Shown piece after piece: positions 48,801-61,554 of a stretch of 64,000 bases of DNA (the first letter of the stretch is position 1; the number at the start of each line of letters is the position of its first letter). The position numbers were made by a program, and so were the translations under genes. Source of the stretch: Brassica napus (lineage: Eukaryota; Streptophyta; Magnoliopsida; Brassicales; Brassicaceae); contig NC_063447.1 of NCBI RefSeq assembly GCF_020379485.1, positions 62,795,452 to 62,859,451 of the forward strand. Reading direction: 5' to 3'. The notes beneath the pieces are model-generated. The model saw only the letters and a list, made by a program, of their open reading frames with translations. It did no database searches and was not told the DNA's origin.

Positions 48801-51800
48801 TTTACAATTTCCCCTCCGATGTTTTCCCAATTTGTGTGGAAAAAGCTGCCCGAGAAGCCATCGGGGCCCGAAGCTTTGTCAGCATGGATCGAGAATGCGG
48901 CTTCTCTTATTTCTAGAGGAGAAGGTAGTCTTATGAGGCTCTCATTCTCTTCGTCTGTCACCATTGGCGATAAGGCATGGAACACTGTCTCTTCTCGATT
49001 TCCCCTCGAAGAAGACGTGAACAGTTGGTGAAAATAAGAGATGATGACCTGGGAAATCTCCTCTTCCTGATATACCATTTTGCCTTCTGAATCCTCAATA
49101 ACAGAGAAGGCATTGGCTCTCTTCCTGTTCCTTGCTGTGGCATGGAAAAACCCCGTATTACGGTCGCCAAGGTTGAGCCAAAGGAGGCGGCTACGCTGTT
49201 TCCAGTACTCTTCTTCCTTCGCGTATGCATCATTTAACTCCTTTTCAATTGTGGCAATTAGTGCTATGTCATTTGCTTGACATGTTTGGGCTTCTTCAAG
49301 GTCTTGTTGTTTTTGCTCGATAAGGAGTCGACTGTTTTGATATCGCTGTTTCGTCCACGCAGCTATCACAGTTCGAACCAAACTAATCATGTCATGGACA
49401 GAGCAGTTAGTGGCTTCCTTCCATGCCTTGTTGACAAGTTCTTTGACCTCCGGATTGTCTCGGAGTCTCTGGTCATAACGAAAGAGCCCTCTTCGTTTCT
49501 TCTTATCCGGTTCAAAGAAAGGGACAATGGGTTTATGGTCTGATCCCTCATAAGTTAAGTACTGCGATCTGGCCTTTGGGAAGAGCTTCGCCCAGTAGCT
49601 GTTTACAACCGCCCGGTCAAGTCTGCAGCGAACAAGATAGTCCCCACGTTGCCCTCGCCAAGAGAGACAATCACCTGAGTGTTGTAAGTCATACAGATCT
49701 CCCTCAGAGAAGAAGGTCCGGAGATTGGTATAAGATCCTTCAGCTCTCGTTGGCCCTCCGTCTTTCTCGGCTTCACAGGTTATGTCGTTGAAATCCCCGG
49801 TTATAAACCAAGCTGCATCTCTAGATGCGTTGAGAGATAGGAGATGTTCCCATAAGAGTCTCCGTTTGGGTTTATCCGTGTCTCTGTAAATAAAGGAAGC
49901 ATAGAATAATTTTCCTTCATATTCAATGGAAGTGTCAATGAGATTCGTACAAGCGCTTATTACAGTCAGTTTAATCTCTTGCTTCCATAAAAGAGCTAGT
50001 CCCCCTGCTCCATGACCGGTAGGTGGTATGAGGTGGATGTTGTCGTACTTCAGTTGCTTCGTTTTCTCAATTACAAAGTTGTCGGGATTTTTGGTTTCCA
50101 TGAGAAAAATGATATCCGGGCATGTGCTTTTCTTCATCTCACAGAGTCGACGAACTGTCCGGGGATTCCCTAACCCCTGACAGTTCCAGCTAGCAATCTT
50201 TAAGGAACGAGATGAGATGGATCTTGAAAATCCATCTTCCTTCTGGTCGCCCTTGGGATCATGTTACAGATTGGCTGGTCATCTGAGTTGGCGCTTGAAG
50301 TTGTTGTCCTAGTGGTCTTTCGAGATGATCTTGGTTTATCTGCGCGTGCTCTTGATGTCTGCCCTTTCTCCGGTTCTGCTAGTAGTCTTCTACGGGCCGG
50401 GGGTGGTTTTGCTTGTTGGATCTTTCTCTTTCGGGAACTAGAAGCTTTCGTCCCCTGTGGGCTTGTGATGGTCCTTTTTTTAGCAGGAGGTCTTCCCGGT
50501 TTACGTTTCTCCTTTGTAGTGGTGATCTGCATTGCAGTTCTGTTTTGCGGAATTTCCACAGGACCTAGTCGTAGGGCTGCTGGAATTCTCTCAGCAGATG
50601 GACCTTCTTCATCATAGAGTGATAGAGGCGCCATAGGTCCAAGTCTAAGAGTAGCTGGAATCCTCTCAGTCAATGGGAGTTCTTCTTCCTCCCTTGGGTT
50701 TCCAGTAAGAGTGCCGTTCTCTGTCTCCAAGCGAGCTTGGATCATAAGTGAGGCAGCTTCCTCTAGTTCTCCTTTTTCTTCAGCCAGACGCAGTCTTTCT
50801 CTGCGGGCTGCGCTCTCAGTTGGATCAGCGCACTGTGTGTACTGGATCATGGCCTCTCGAACTTCCTCGACCGCTTCATCGAAGATAGTTTGGGTTGCTG
50901 GAACTTTATCAGACTGAAGGGGAATCCCCCTTGCAGTTGGGTTCCTAGGTACCGGTCCAGAGATTGATTCCTCTCGTCCTGAGGCTGATCTACCTCTTTT
51001 TTCTTGAGGTTCAGAGCGATGTGAAGTCCTAGATAAATCTCTCCCTTCCTCCTTCCTAGAGTAGTGGTGGTTAGAGAGTTCTCTGTGATGGAGATCATCC
51101 TCCTGGCAGTATGAAGGACTAGTGTCTAGCTAGCTTGATGCTTTTGATTGATTCACACAACCTAAACCTCATATAACAATACCCGATGAATAAATAACGA
51201 AGTAATACACATGTATTAGACCATGATTAACCCGGAGTTCTTAGATTGGGGTTCTTAGCGGAAGTTAAGAAACTGTTTCTTAACTTTTAACTAAAAAAGT
51301 TAAAAACTTCATCCTAAGAACTCCGGGTTAATTATGCTCTTAGAGCAGCATTATTGCAGTATGTAAAACGGTTTCTTAGGCAAAAAGGTGTGTGTGGGCT
51401 CCACCAATATTTTAAAAACGGTGACAGAAGACGTGAGTTGAGGACCGCTTCAGATGGGTTTTGTGCACTGTTTGCGGGCCCCACCGACACGTAGCAGCTT
51501 GCAATTGGTGCGATTTTAATTGTTTTTTAAAAAAAAAATCAGATAAAACAAAAAAAAAATTAGAAACCCAAAAAGGAGTTCACCGGATAATCATGCTCTT
51601 AGTTTCCAATTATATAGTCTTCTAAAATAATCTCATCATCCGTACCGATTTGCTCTCACAGATTCCTTTGGCCTTTTCGACAACCTTAGCAGCGGTATGC
51701 TTCAAATCTGCATCAACATGAGGCACAACCTCCACAATTCCTAAAAACCAAAAACATCACAAGTTATCTCCCTAAAACAGAATCCTATTAGCTATAAGAA

Positions 51801-52038
51801 GAAGAAGACGAGTGTGTCTAGTCTAGTCCATCAAAGATCAAAGAGCTTACGTACCGGGACCAGCGAAACCAACGGCGGAGACTGCGTTAGGTTTGGCGTG
51901 GATGATCAAGAGCTTGAACGGAAAATTGGGAGCGTAGGGAGCGAAGAAGCGATCGAGCGTCAACTCCAAAGCGTAGGTGCTCTGCTCGCTTTCGTCCACA
52001 CCGACGACCATCAGCGGTTTCTCCTCTACGGTAGCCAT
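45821..52038 (-). CDS. Universal stress protein (USP) family gene, four exons, LINE-bearing intron 2
   Basis: Exons on the minus strand: 52038-51855 (184 bp), 51740-51646 (95), 46113-45992 (122), 45908-45821 (88). All junctions are GT-AG and the total is 489 bp, giving 162 residues with a TGA stop. The protein starts MATVEEKPLMVVGVDESEQS and carries the ATP-binding motif G-x2-G-x9-G-S (GSHGHGAIKRAVIGS), so it is an ATP-binding class USP, small and soluble. Such proteins respond to hypoxia, drought and other stress; the exact role is unknown. It resembles At2g47710/At3g62550 from memory. Intron 2 is 5532 bp because it contains a LINE (same strand) and two MITEs. No coding damage is visible, but splicing across such an intron is uncertain. 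Confidence 0.88.
46234..50210 (-). pseudogene. LINE ORF2: endonuclease, reverse transcriptase, RNase H (broken)
   Basis: Domain order on the minus strand: AP-type endonuclease (NCQGLGN, METKNPD, GDFND, GSDHKPI), reverse transcriptase (motif A KTDMSKAYD intact, motif B-like GIHQGDPLSPYIF, catalytic FADDTMFF), zinc-finger-like C-x2-C...H...C region (CKRCGSLETIEHLFLHC) and RNase H. Breaks are a Trp-to-TGA stop near 47592 (KLS*RIL), a Trp-to-TAG stop near 47402, and a deletion near 46460 that fuses VNSP to RIRSESDS. That deletion shifts the frame and removes the segment with the RNase H active-site Glu. ORF2 overlaps the end of ORF1. It cannot make a functional protein. Confidence 0.88.
50200..51098 (-). 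pseudogene. LINE ORF1, C-terminal part, 5'-truncated
   Basis: An open frame without its natural start. The recognisable core QYTQCADPTESAARRERLR matches the other LINE's ORF1. It contains two copies of an IPA(T/A)LRLGP motif, a basic AT-hook-like element KRKPGRPPAKKR, and a tail QPICNMIPRATRRK before the stop. The DUF4283-like RNA-binding domain and zinc knuckle are missing because of 5' truncation. Confidence 0.75.
51219..51339. mobile_element. Tourist-like (PIF/Harbinger) MITE, 121 bp
   Basis: Terminal inverted repeats of 25 bp (left begins GACCATGATTAACCCGG, right is the complement of GAGCATAATTAACCCGG; 23 of 25 match) are flanked by TTA on both sides (51216-51218, 51340-51342). The 3-bp TTA duplication is the hallmark of PIF/Harbinger elements. 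No coding capacity. The interior is also foldback-like (GTTAAGAAAC...GTTTCTTAAC). Confidence 0.87.
51343..51598. mobile_element. Second, diverged Tourist-like MITE abutting the first
   Basis: 256 bp between TTA at 51340-51342 and TTA at 51599-51601. Ends read GAGCAGCATTATTGC and, on the other strand, GAGCATGATTATCCG, an imperfect inverted repeat of the same family signature. It shares its left TTA with the neighbouring MITE, so one inserted into the target duplication of the other. Confidence 0.65.
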
Positions 52039-52149
52039 GACTCTCAACGCCCTTTTGCTTGAGCTTACAGAAGAAGAAGAAGATTCCAAAATGATCTAGC
52101 AGAGCTTAGCTTTCACCTTAATTATACCCCAAGAGAAAGAGTTTGTGTA

Positions 52150-52155
52150 CACGTG
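52150..52155 (-). promoter_or_regulatory. G-box (CACGTG) upstream of USP gene
   Basis: Palindromic CACGTG within GTACACGTGAA, about 112 bp upstream of the USP start codon. G-boxes/ABRE cores bind bZIP and bHLH factors and fit a stress-responsive promoter; function is inferred. Confidence 0.45.
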
Positions 52156-52249
52156 AAAGAGGAATGCGATACTTTTGATGGTCCTCTTTACTTTATCCCC
52201 TCTTTTATGTAGTAAAATTTTCGAATAGTATCTGCTGCTGCTGCTTGCT

Positions 52250-53100
52250 CCACCGAATAATATTTTCTACTTTCTTTACCATAATACCACACCTCTTGTT
52301 GTTGTTATTGTTATATCATAAAAAGAAAAAGAGCCCAAATGATATTAGATTTTTTTATATCATTTTCTTTGTCTCGGTAATGATGTATAACCCTTCAACG
52401 TTAAATTCAGACACAATTTTATATAACAACTTTCATTATGAATGTGTGATTTTTTTTAAAAAAATAGACCTAATGGACATATTCGTAAAAAATCATGTTA
52501 CATTTAATCTCTAATTTAATCTCTAACCTTATGATTTAAATTTTGGGCCTACCAGAAATTTTTATTGGGCTATCAATAATTGAATTTAACCAATAAATGA
52601 TTCATTGGATTTATAGATAATATAAATTAAATAAATATAATTTAATGTCGTAATACTATATCTCCATATGTTAATTATTTAAATATTTTTCGATGTTAAC
52701 TTTTAAAATTATAAAGATTTTTTTAAAATAACAAAAATCATATTATCTAACAATGATTAATCTTTACTAACTTAAACCAATGAAAACAAATTTTAAACTA
52801 TATAGTTTATTTTAAAAATTAAACAAAAACTAAATGTTTAATTATTTTCTCGATAATATAAATCCATGAAGCGAAAAAGTTTAATTTTTTAAAAACTTTT
52901 TAAATTTGTGAAATATTACAATATTTTTGAATATGACAATTAAACAATATTTTACTAATATTTATATATATAGTTACAATTTTAATAATCCGAAAATATA
53001 TATATAGAAGAAGATACAAATACATGTGAAATTTTGAAACAATCTATTCAATGAAAAAATATACCGTAAACTTATTATGTTTTAAAAATTGATAGACACA
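52250..53100. other. AT-rich sequence, probable Helitron remnant
   Basis: No gene. GAATGTGTGATTTTTTTTAAA at ~52440 resembles the GATTCATGTGTGATTTTTTTT near the 5' end of the Helitron at 53101. The stretch around 52995-53085 resembles that element's interior. This suggests an older related Helitron into which the intact one inserted; its ends are not recognisable. Confidence 0.4.
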
Positions 53101-54122
53101 TCTTATATATTAAAACAGAAGTCACAACATTGATTCATGTGTGATTTTTTTTAAAAAAATGGACTCTCACTAGAAATCAGTTATCATTCATTTATTACTA
53201 ATAATATGGATTAATAATATATCATTCCTAATATAACATCGACTCCTAAAAACCCGGATGGGTTAACAAACTCACATTGATTCATGTGTGATATTTTTAT
53301 TTGGATCATCATTTAAATTTTTTATTAAATGTATTTCCTTAATGCTAATATATAATCTTTTAACTACTTAAATCATAATATAATTTGATATCTTTTAATT
53401 TAAAATATAAATATATATATTTAATTTTTTTTTAAATGTGTTGAAAAACATTATAACAATATCTTAATTATCAAAAATTGTATATAAATATTTTCACTTA
53501 TTTTTTAATTAATAATGAAATTAATGTTATTATAGATTAATATATATATATATATATACTCAGTTATCTTTTATAAAATGAAAAAAATTATATCAAATTT
53601 TACTATTTTATCTATCATTTTAAAATAAAACATTGTATTTAACTAAATATGGTAAAATTATTTTAAACTGATAAATTAATATATTTTATTTTCACAACTT
53701 TTAAAAATTTATGCTAGAAATATAATATGTTGGTTGAATGGGTTAACATTAGTAAATTAGATAATTCATGTATAAAATAAACTTATCTTAAACTTTATAT
53801 ATATATATAGTTATTATCTTAAATGAATAAACATAAAAATATATTGATAAAGGAAATATAACGCTTTGAATTACGGTTCGGGGTCATAATAATTGAATAA
53901 AAAATAATTTTAAAATATATATATATTAAAAAATACCAAATATATGTGATGATTTGAAATAATCAATTAACTTACAGCATGAAAACTATCAAATTGTTAT
54001 ATTTAAAATAATTATATATAAACATTTAAATATATAAGTAACTTAAAAATATATTCTAATTATGTAAAATATATATAAACATGAAAATTAATACCCGCAC
54101 GGTTGTGCGGGTCCAAATCTAG
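53101..54122 (+). mobile_element. Non-autonomous Helitron, 1022 bp
   Basis: Starts TCTTATATATTAAAACAGAA, a familiar crucifer Helitron 5' end. It ends in an 8-bp hairpin (ACCCGCAC-GGTT-GTGCGGGT, 54093-54112) followed 6 nt later by CTAG. The flanking bases are A on the left (53100) and T on the right (54123), the expected AT insertion site without target duplication. There is no Rep/helicase coding sequence, so it depends on an autonomous relative. Very AT-rich interior. Confidence 0.9.
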
Positions 54123-54953
54123 TTCAGTTTTAAAAGCGTTGAGTTCCTAGCAAATTTAGTGGCATGCAGTTTTTTATGTTTTTCTTTGATTTTATTTGAG
54201 GTATAATTTTCATATTCCATTTTATAATTAAATGTTTGAAGATTTCTTTTTTTCTTATCAACATGTTTGAAGATTTCTTTTATTTTATCTATCATTTTAA
54301 AATAAAACATTGTATTTAACTAAATATGGTAAAATTATTTTAAACTGATAAATTAATATATTTTATTTTCACAACTTTTAAAAATTTATGCTAGAAATAT
54401 AATATGTTGGTTGAATGGGTTAACATTAGTAAATTAAATAATTCATGTATAAAATAAAATTATCTTAAACTTTATATATATATATAGTTATTATCTTAAA
54501 TGAATAAACATAAAAATATATTGATAAAGGAAATATAACGCTTTGAATTACGGTTCGGGATCATAATAATTGAATAAAAAATAATTTTAAAATATATATA
54601 TTAAAAAATACCAAATATATGTGATGATTTGAAATAATCAATTAACTTACAGCATGAAAACTATCAAATTGTTATATTTAAAATAATTATATATAAACAT
54701 TTAAATATATAAGTAACTTAAAAATATATTCTAATTATGTAAAATATATATAAACATGAAAATTAATACCCGCACGGTTGTGCGGGTCCAAATCTAGTTC
54801 AGTTTTAAAAGCGTTGAGTTCCTAGCAAATTTAGTGGCATGCAGTTTTCTATGTTTTTCTTTGATTTTATTTGAGGTATAATTTTCATATTCCATTTTAT
54901 AATTAAATGTTTGAAGATTTCTTTTTTTCTTATCAACATGTTTGAAGATTTCT
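53604..54953. repeat. ~675-bp tandem duplication covering Helitron 3' end and flank
   Basis: Copy 1 (53604-54280) and copy 2 (54281-54953) are nearly identical, with a handful of substitutions and 2-3 bp of TA-run length difference. Each contains the Helitron 3' half, the hairpin and CTAG (54119-54122 and 54794-54797) and ~155 bp of right flank. The duplication therefore happened after the Helitron inserted and copied target DNA with it. It could also be an assembly duplication. Confidence 0.9.
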
Positions 54954-54965
54954 ATATAACACCCC

Positions 54966-54966
<1 letters not shown>

Positions 54967-54999
<33 letters not shown>
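54967..54999. repeat. 33-bp poly-C run
   Basis: Uninterrupted C tract directly after copy 2 of the tandem duplication and about 30 bp past the beta-glucosidase stop codon. Very unusual in an AT-rich plant region; its length is unreliable. Confidence 0.8.
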
Positions 55000-55000
<1 letters not shown>

Positions 55001-55029
55001 TTTTTTTTAGTTGAAAGTGGATTCAATCC

Positions 55030-57414
<2,385 letters not shown>

Positions 57415-57483
57415 CTACCAAGTTGAATAGCATTTTATTTTTATTTTTTTGAACAGAACTTTTATTAACTTCCATAACGAGAA

Positions 57484-60400
57484 TTAGGTGGGAGTCATAA
57501 AGACTTCACCTAACAGCACAGCATCCTTTGCAAGTTTATCAGCAACAAGGTTGAGATCTCGGGGGATCCAATTAAAAGATACAGAAGAGAAGGAGGAAAC
57601 AAGAGCGTGAATGTCTGAGAGCGATCCATGCAGCTCTGCAATCGGTTCCTTGGTATTGATAGCTTTGATAAGCTCATATGAGTTCGATTCGCATCTTAGA
57701 GAAGTGAATTCCTTTGACTTGCAGCAGAGAAGGGCATCTCGAAGAGCCAAACTTTCCGCAAGAAGGGGTGAGCTCACCGACCGTGTTCGAGTTTGGAAGG
57801 ATAGTGTTTGCCCTGCGTCTGTCACTGTCCATCCCAGTCCGGCAACATTATCTAGGGCTCTCCACGCTGCATCTGAGCGCACACAGACAGCGTTTGTCTG
57901 GATGTTTGGGGGAGTGTACAAACGTTTTTTTGGAGAAGAAACCTTCTCGCTACTTTGATTAGTTGACCATTCTCTTGCTGCGGTGATTGCTGATAGCAGA
58001 GTATCCGCAGGGGAAACAGAGTTACCAGCAAAATAAAGTTTATTCCTGTCCTTCCACAAAGCCCACATCACCCATGGAACAAGCTGTCCTACTACTATTC
58101 CGGTTGGTGGGGCACTAGGTAGCGCCCATAACACAGGCCAACTCATCCTCAAATCTATCATTCCTCTAAAATCAAAGTTTCCAATTAGGGGAGCGAGTTC
58201 CGATACCTGTTGTGCATGAACACAATGAAAGAGAAGATGAATGATAGACTCGGGTTGGCTGCACCTCTTGCAGCTTGGGTCGACATTAATATGCCTCTCA
58301 ACCAGGCGCACTCCTACTGGTATAGCTCCTTTAAGTGCTTTCCAAGCAAACATCTTCACTTTAGGTGTCGTATTGAGGTTCCAGACATTTTTGTACCATT
58401 GTGGACTTTCCTCTTGCGTCCTTGTTTGTGCATCAGAGGAGGAGTTTAATGCTATGGTGTATTCAGACTTTGTGGAGTAGTTGCCTGACTTACTGCCTAA
58501 CCATATGAGTTTGTCTGGTTGACTGAGTAAGCTTGGTTTTATACGTAAGATGTCTTCTTCCATGTTGGGAATAATTTCTCGAATCTTATGTATGTCCCAC
58601 GTTCCTGGTTCGGTAGCCAAAAGGTCCGCTACAAGGCTGTCCGTGAACCGTTCTGGTGCTGGTCCCATAGGGCGTTTTGGCGTCGACAGGTCTAGCCACG
58701 GGTCTGACCAGATGTTGACTGATTGTCCGTTTCCAATGACCCAGCCGAGATTTTGCTTTAGTAGATCTCTTCCTACCAGTATGCTATGCCAACCATGGGA
58801 ACTTGAAGAGGGTGCTGAGCACTCCAGTATGTTCTGTGAGGAGCAATACTTCCCAAGTAGGATTTTTCCCAGCAGGCAGGAAGGGTTTTGCAGTATGCGC
58901 CAGCTGATCTTTGCAAGGTGAGCTTCATTGAAGCTCTTGAAGTCTTTGAAGCCTAATCCACCTCGAGCTTTAGGTTTGGCTAGTTTGTCCCAAGATATCC
59001 ACGCCATTTTCTTTTTATCCACCTTATCCTCCCACCAAAAACGAGTTATGGCAGATTGGATGCGTTTCAAGAGTGATACGGGTAACTCAAAACATGTCAT
59101 GGCATGTGACGGCATCGCCGATAGCACACTTTGAATCATTACCAACTTCCCAGCCGTTGATAACTGCTTTGTGGACCAGGACTTCGCCTTTTGCTTGATT
59201 CGGTCGACGATCGAAGCGAAGATGTCACGTTTTTTCCGTCCGAAATGTTCCGGCAGGCCCAAATACTTCCCTACTCCCCCTTCTTTGCTGATTTGAAGCA
59301 CTGTTTTCGCTGCATCCTTGAGCGAGGCGGGAGCCTTTTTGGAGAAGGTAATTGACGATTTCTCACAGTTTATGGTTTGACCTGATGCGTCTCCATATCG
59401 GGTGATGATGTTCTTCAATGATATCGCGCTTTCCTTAGTTGCTTTGAGGAAAAACATGGTGTCGTCCGCAAAGAGCAGGTGGTTTATACGGGGACACCCC
59501 CGAGCCACAGCGATACCTTGTATAGAACCGTCTTCTTGTGCTCTGTTACATAGCCCCGACAAAACTTCACTACACAATATAAATATGTATGGTGAGAGAG
59601 GATCGCCTTGGCGGATGCCTCTGGTCGGAGTAACTCTTCCTCTAGGCGAGCCGTTGATGAGGAAGGAGTATGTAACAGTGGATATGCATTGCATAACCAT
59701 CACGATCAGCCTCGAGTGGAAGCCTAGGCGTGAGAGTACAAGAGAGATGAAGTCTCATTCAAGCCTATCATAGGCTTTACTCATTTCAGTTTTGACAGCC
59801 ATCGTGCATCGCTTCTCAGCCTTTGAAGTTTTCAAACAATGAAGAACTTCATGTGTTATGAGGACATTATCCGAGATTGCTCTTCCGGGGACAAAAGCGG
59901 ATTGATTCTCTGAAATAAGCAGCGCTAGTAGTGGTTGTAGTCTCTTGGTCAAGATTTTTGAGAAGATTTTGTAATACACATTACACAAAGCAATAGGACG
60001 GTAGTCTCCAACTCGTTGTGGGTTTGATATCTTCGGTATCAGTCGCACAAAGGTAGTATTGATGTTGGTCGGGAGTGTACCTGACGCAAAGCAGCTCTGA
60101 ACCTCATGGATTATGTCTGTTCCGATCTCTGTCCAGTGTGTGTGGAAAAACCCCGCCGAAAATCCATCGGGTCCGGGGGCTTTTTCTGCATGTATAGAGA
60201 ACACTGCATCCCTGATCTCCTCTGCCGACGGTATCTCAATCAGCTTTGCATTATCCTCGTCGGTTATTAATGGTTGCAGAGCGTGCTGGACTGTTGCTGC
60301 ACTATCTCCTCTGGCTGGTGTGGAGGTAAACATAGTGTCAAAATATTGGACTATAACCTTTGCTATCTCCTCCTCTTTGTAAACGCACTGTCCTTCGCTA

Positions 60401-61530
60401 TTCTCTATTACAGAGAATGAATTTGCCCTCTTTCTGTTTTTGGTGGTTGCGTGAAAGAAACTGGTGTTGCGATCCCCTAACGTTAACCATAGTAATCTGC
60501 TTCGTTGCTTCCAAAACGACTCCTCCGCTAGATAGGCTTCGTTTAGCTTGGATGTGATCTCTTGGATGAGCCTCGTATTATTTGTTGGGCAGGTGAGGGC
60601 AGCTTCGAGTTCCACTCGCTTCTCTTCGATGATAATCCTACTATTTCTCTGCTGGCTATTGTTCCATTCAGTAATGGCTCTTCTTGTCAATGCAATTTTT
60701 TCTCTTATAGGCACGTTCCCCGCTTGGTTCCAAGCTTCTTTTATAATCTCTTTTGCCTCTGGATTGTCTCGCAACCTTCTATCATACCGGAAAGGTCCCC
60801 GTCTCTTCTTGTTATCCGGTTCAAGAAAGGATATTAGCGGTTTATGATCAGACCCTTCATACTCTAGGTATTGACTCCGAGCCATCGGATAGTTTCAGCC
60901 CAGTAGCTATTAGCCACTGCTCTATCCAGTCTACATCGAACAAAATGTTCTCCCCTTTGGCCTCGCCAAGACAGCGGGTCTCCGGAGTGGCGCAGATCAA
61001 ATAGATCACCTTCCGAAAATAAGGTTCGAAGGTCTGTAAATGATCCTTCTGGCCTTGCTGGCCCGCCTGACTTTTCCTCACTGCAGAGAAGGTCATTGAA
61101 ATCACCCGTCGCAAACCACGGGGCGTCCCGGGTTATGGCCAAATTAAGGAGATGGTTCCATTGGAGTTGTCTCTGTGCTCTGTCGCAGTCTCCATAAATA
61201 AAAGATCCAAAAAAGGACTTTCCTTCGTATTCAATAATTGTATCAATGAGGTTCACATTAGAGTAGATAACATCAATCTTAATATGTGATTTCCAGAAAA
61301 GGGCTAAGCCTCCCGCGCCATGTCCCCCCGGTGATATCAAGTGATGATGATCATACTCCAACTGCTTTAGTTTCTTGAGTACGAAGTCATTGGGGTTTTT
61401 TGTCTCCATAAGAAATAGAATATCAGGATGTATAGCTTTCTTTATCTCCCGGAGTCGACGAACTGTCAAGGGGTTCCCCAACCCTTGACAGTTCCAGCTC
61501 GCTATTGCTAAGGAGCGGGATCTGCCCGGG
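57484..61530 (-). pseudogene. LINE ORF2: endonuclease, reverse transcriptase, RNase H (broken)
   Basis: Same domain order as the other LINE: endonuclease ([16 protein letters not shown], then GSDHKPL), reverse transcriptase (GRAISDNV, RGIRQGDPLSPYIF, FADDTMFF), zinc-finger-like CKRCSQPESIIHLLFHC, and RNase H with DAAW, SPLLAESLALR, CESNSYELIKAI and LNLVADKLAKDAV. Breaks are a one-base frameshift near 60870 (between SYWAE and [11 protein letters not shown]) and a Trp-to-TGA stop near 59755 after KAYDRLE. In addition the motif A catalytic Asp is Glu (KTEMSKAYD). RNase H looks complete, though the usual SDS Asp is Asn (CESNS). Not able to encode an active enzyme. Confidence 0.88.
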
Positions 61531-61554
61531 TATGAAAACCCGGCTTCCTCCTGC

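Larger units (their letters stand above)
46195..51115 (-). mobile_element. 5'-truncated LINE (L1-like) in USP intron 2
   Basis: A T run at 46195-46208 is the poly(A) tail of a minus-strand element of about 4.9 kb. It contains the C-terminal part of ORF1 and all of ORF2, but lacks the 5' UTR and the N-terminal RNA-binding half of ORF1, which the related LINE at 57.4-64.0 kb retains. The 5' end is only roughly placed (51100-51120). CTAGCTAGCT occurs outside both ends (~46162 and ~51126) and may be target-derived, but ~25 bp separate it from the A tail, so I do not claim a clear duplication. It lies in the host gene's sense orientation. Confidence 0.88.

Noticed and set aside
50847..51098. 83-codon minus-strand ORF as separate gene
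   Set aside because: Alternative frame of LINE ORF1; the frame containing the ADPTESAARRERL core continues upstream through it.
51814..52062. 82-codon plus-strand ORF
   Set aside because: Antisense to USP exon 1.
54119..54310. 63-codon minus-strand ORF
   Set aside because: Lies in the AT-rich duplicated Helitron flank; disrupted in the second copy.
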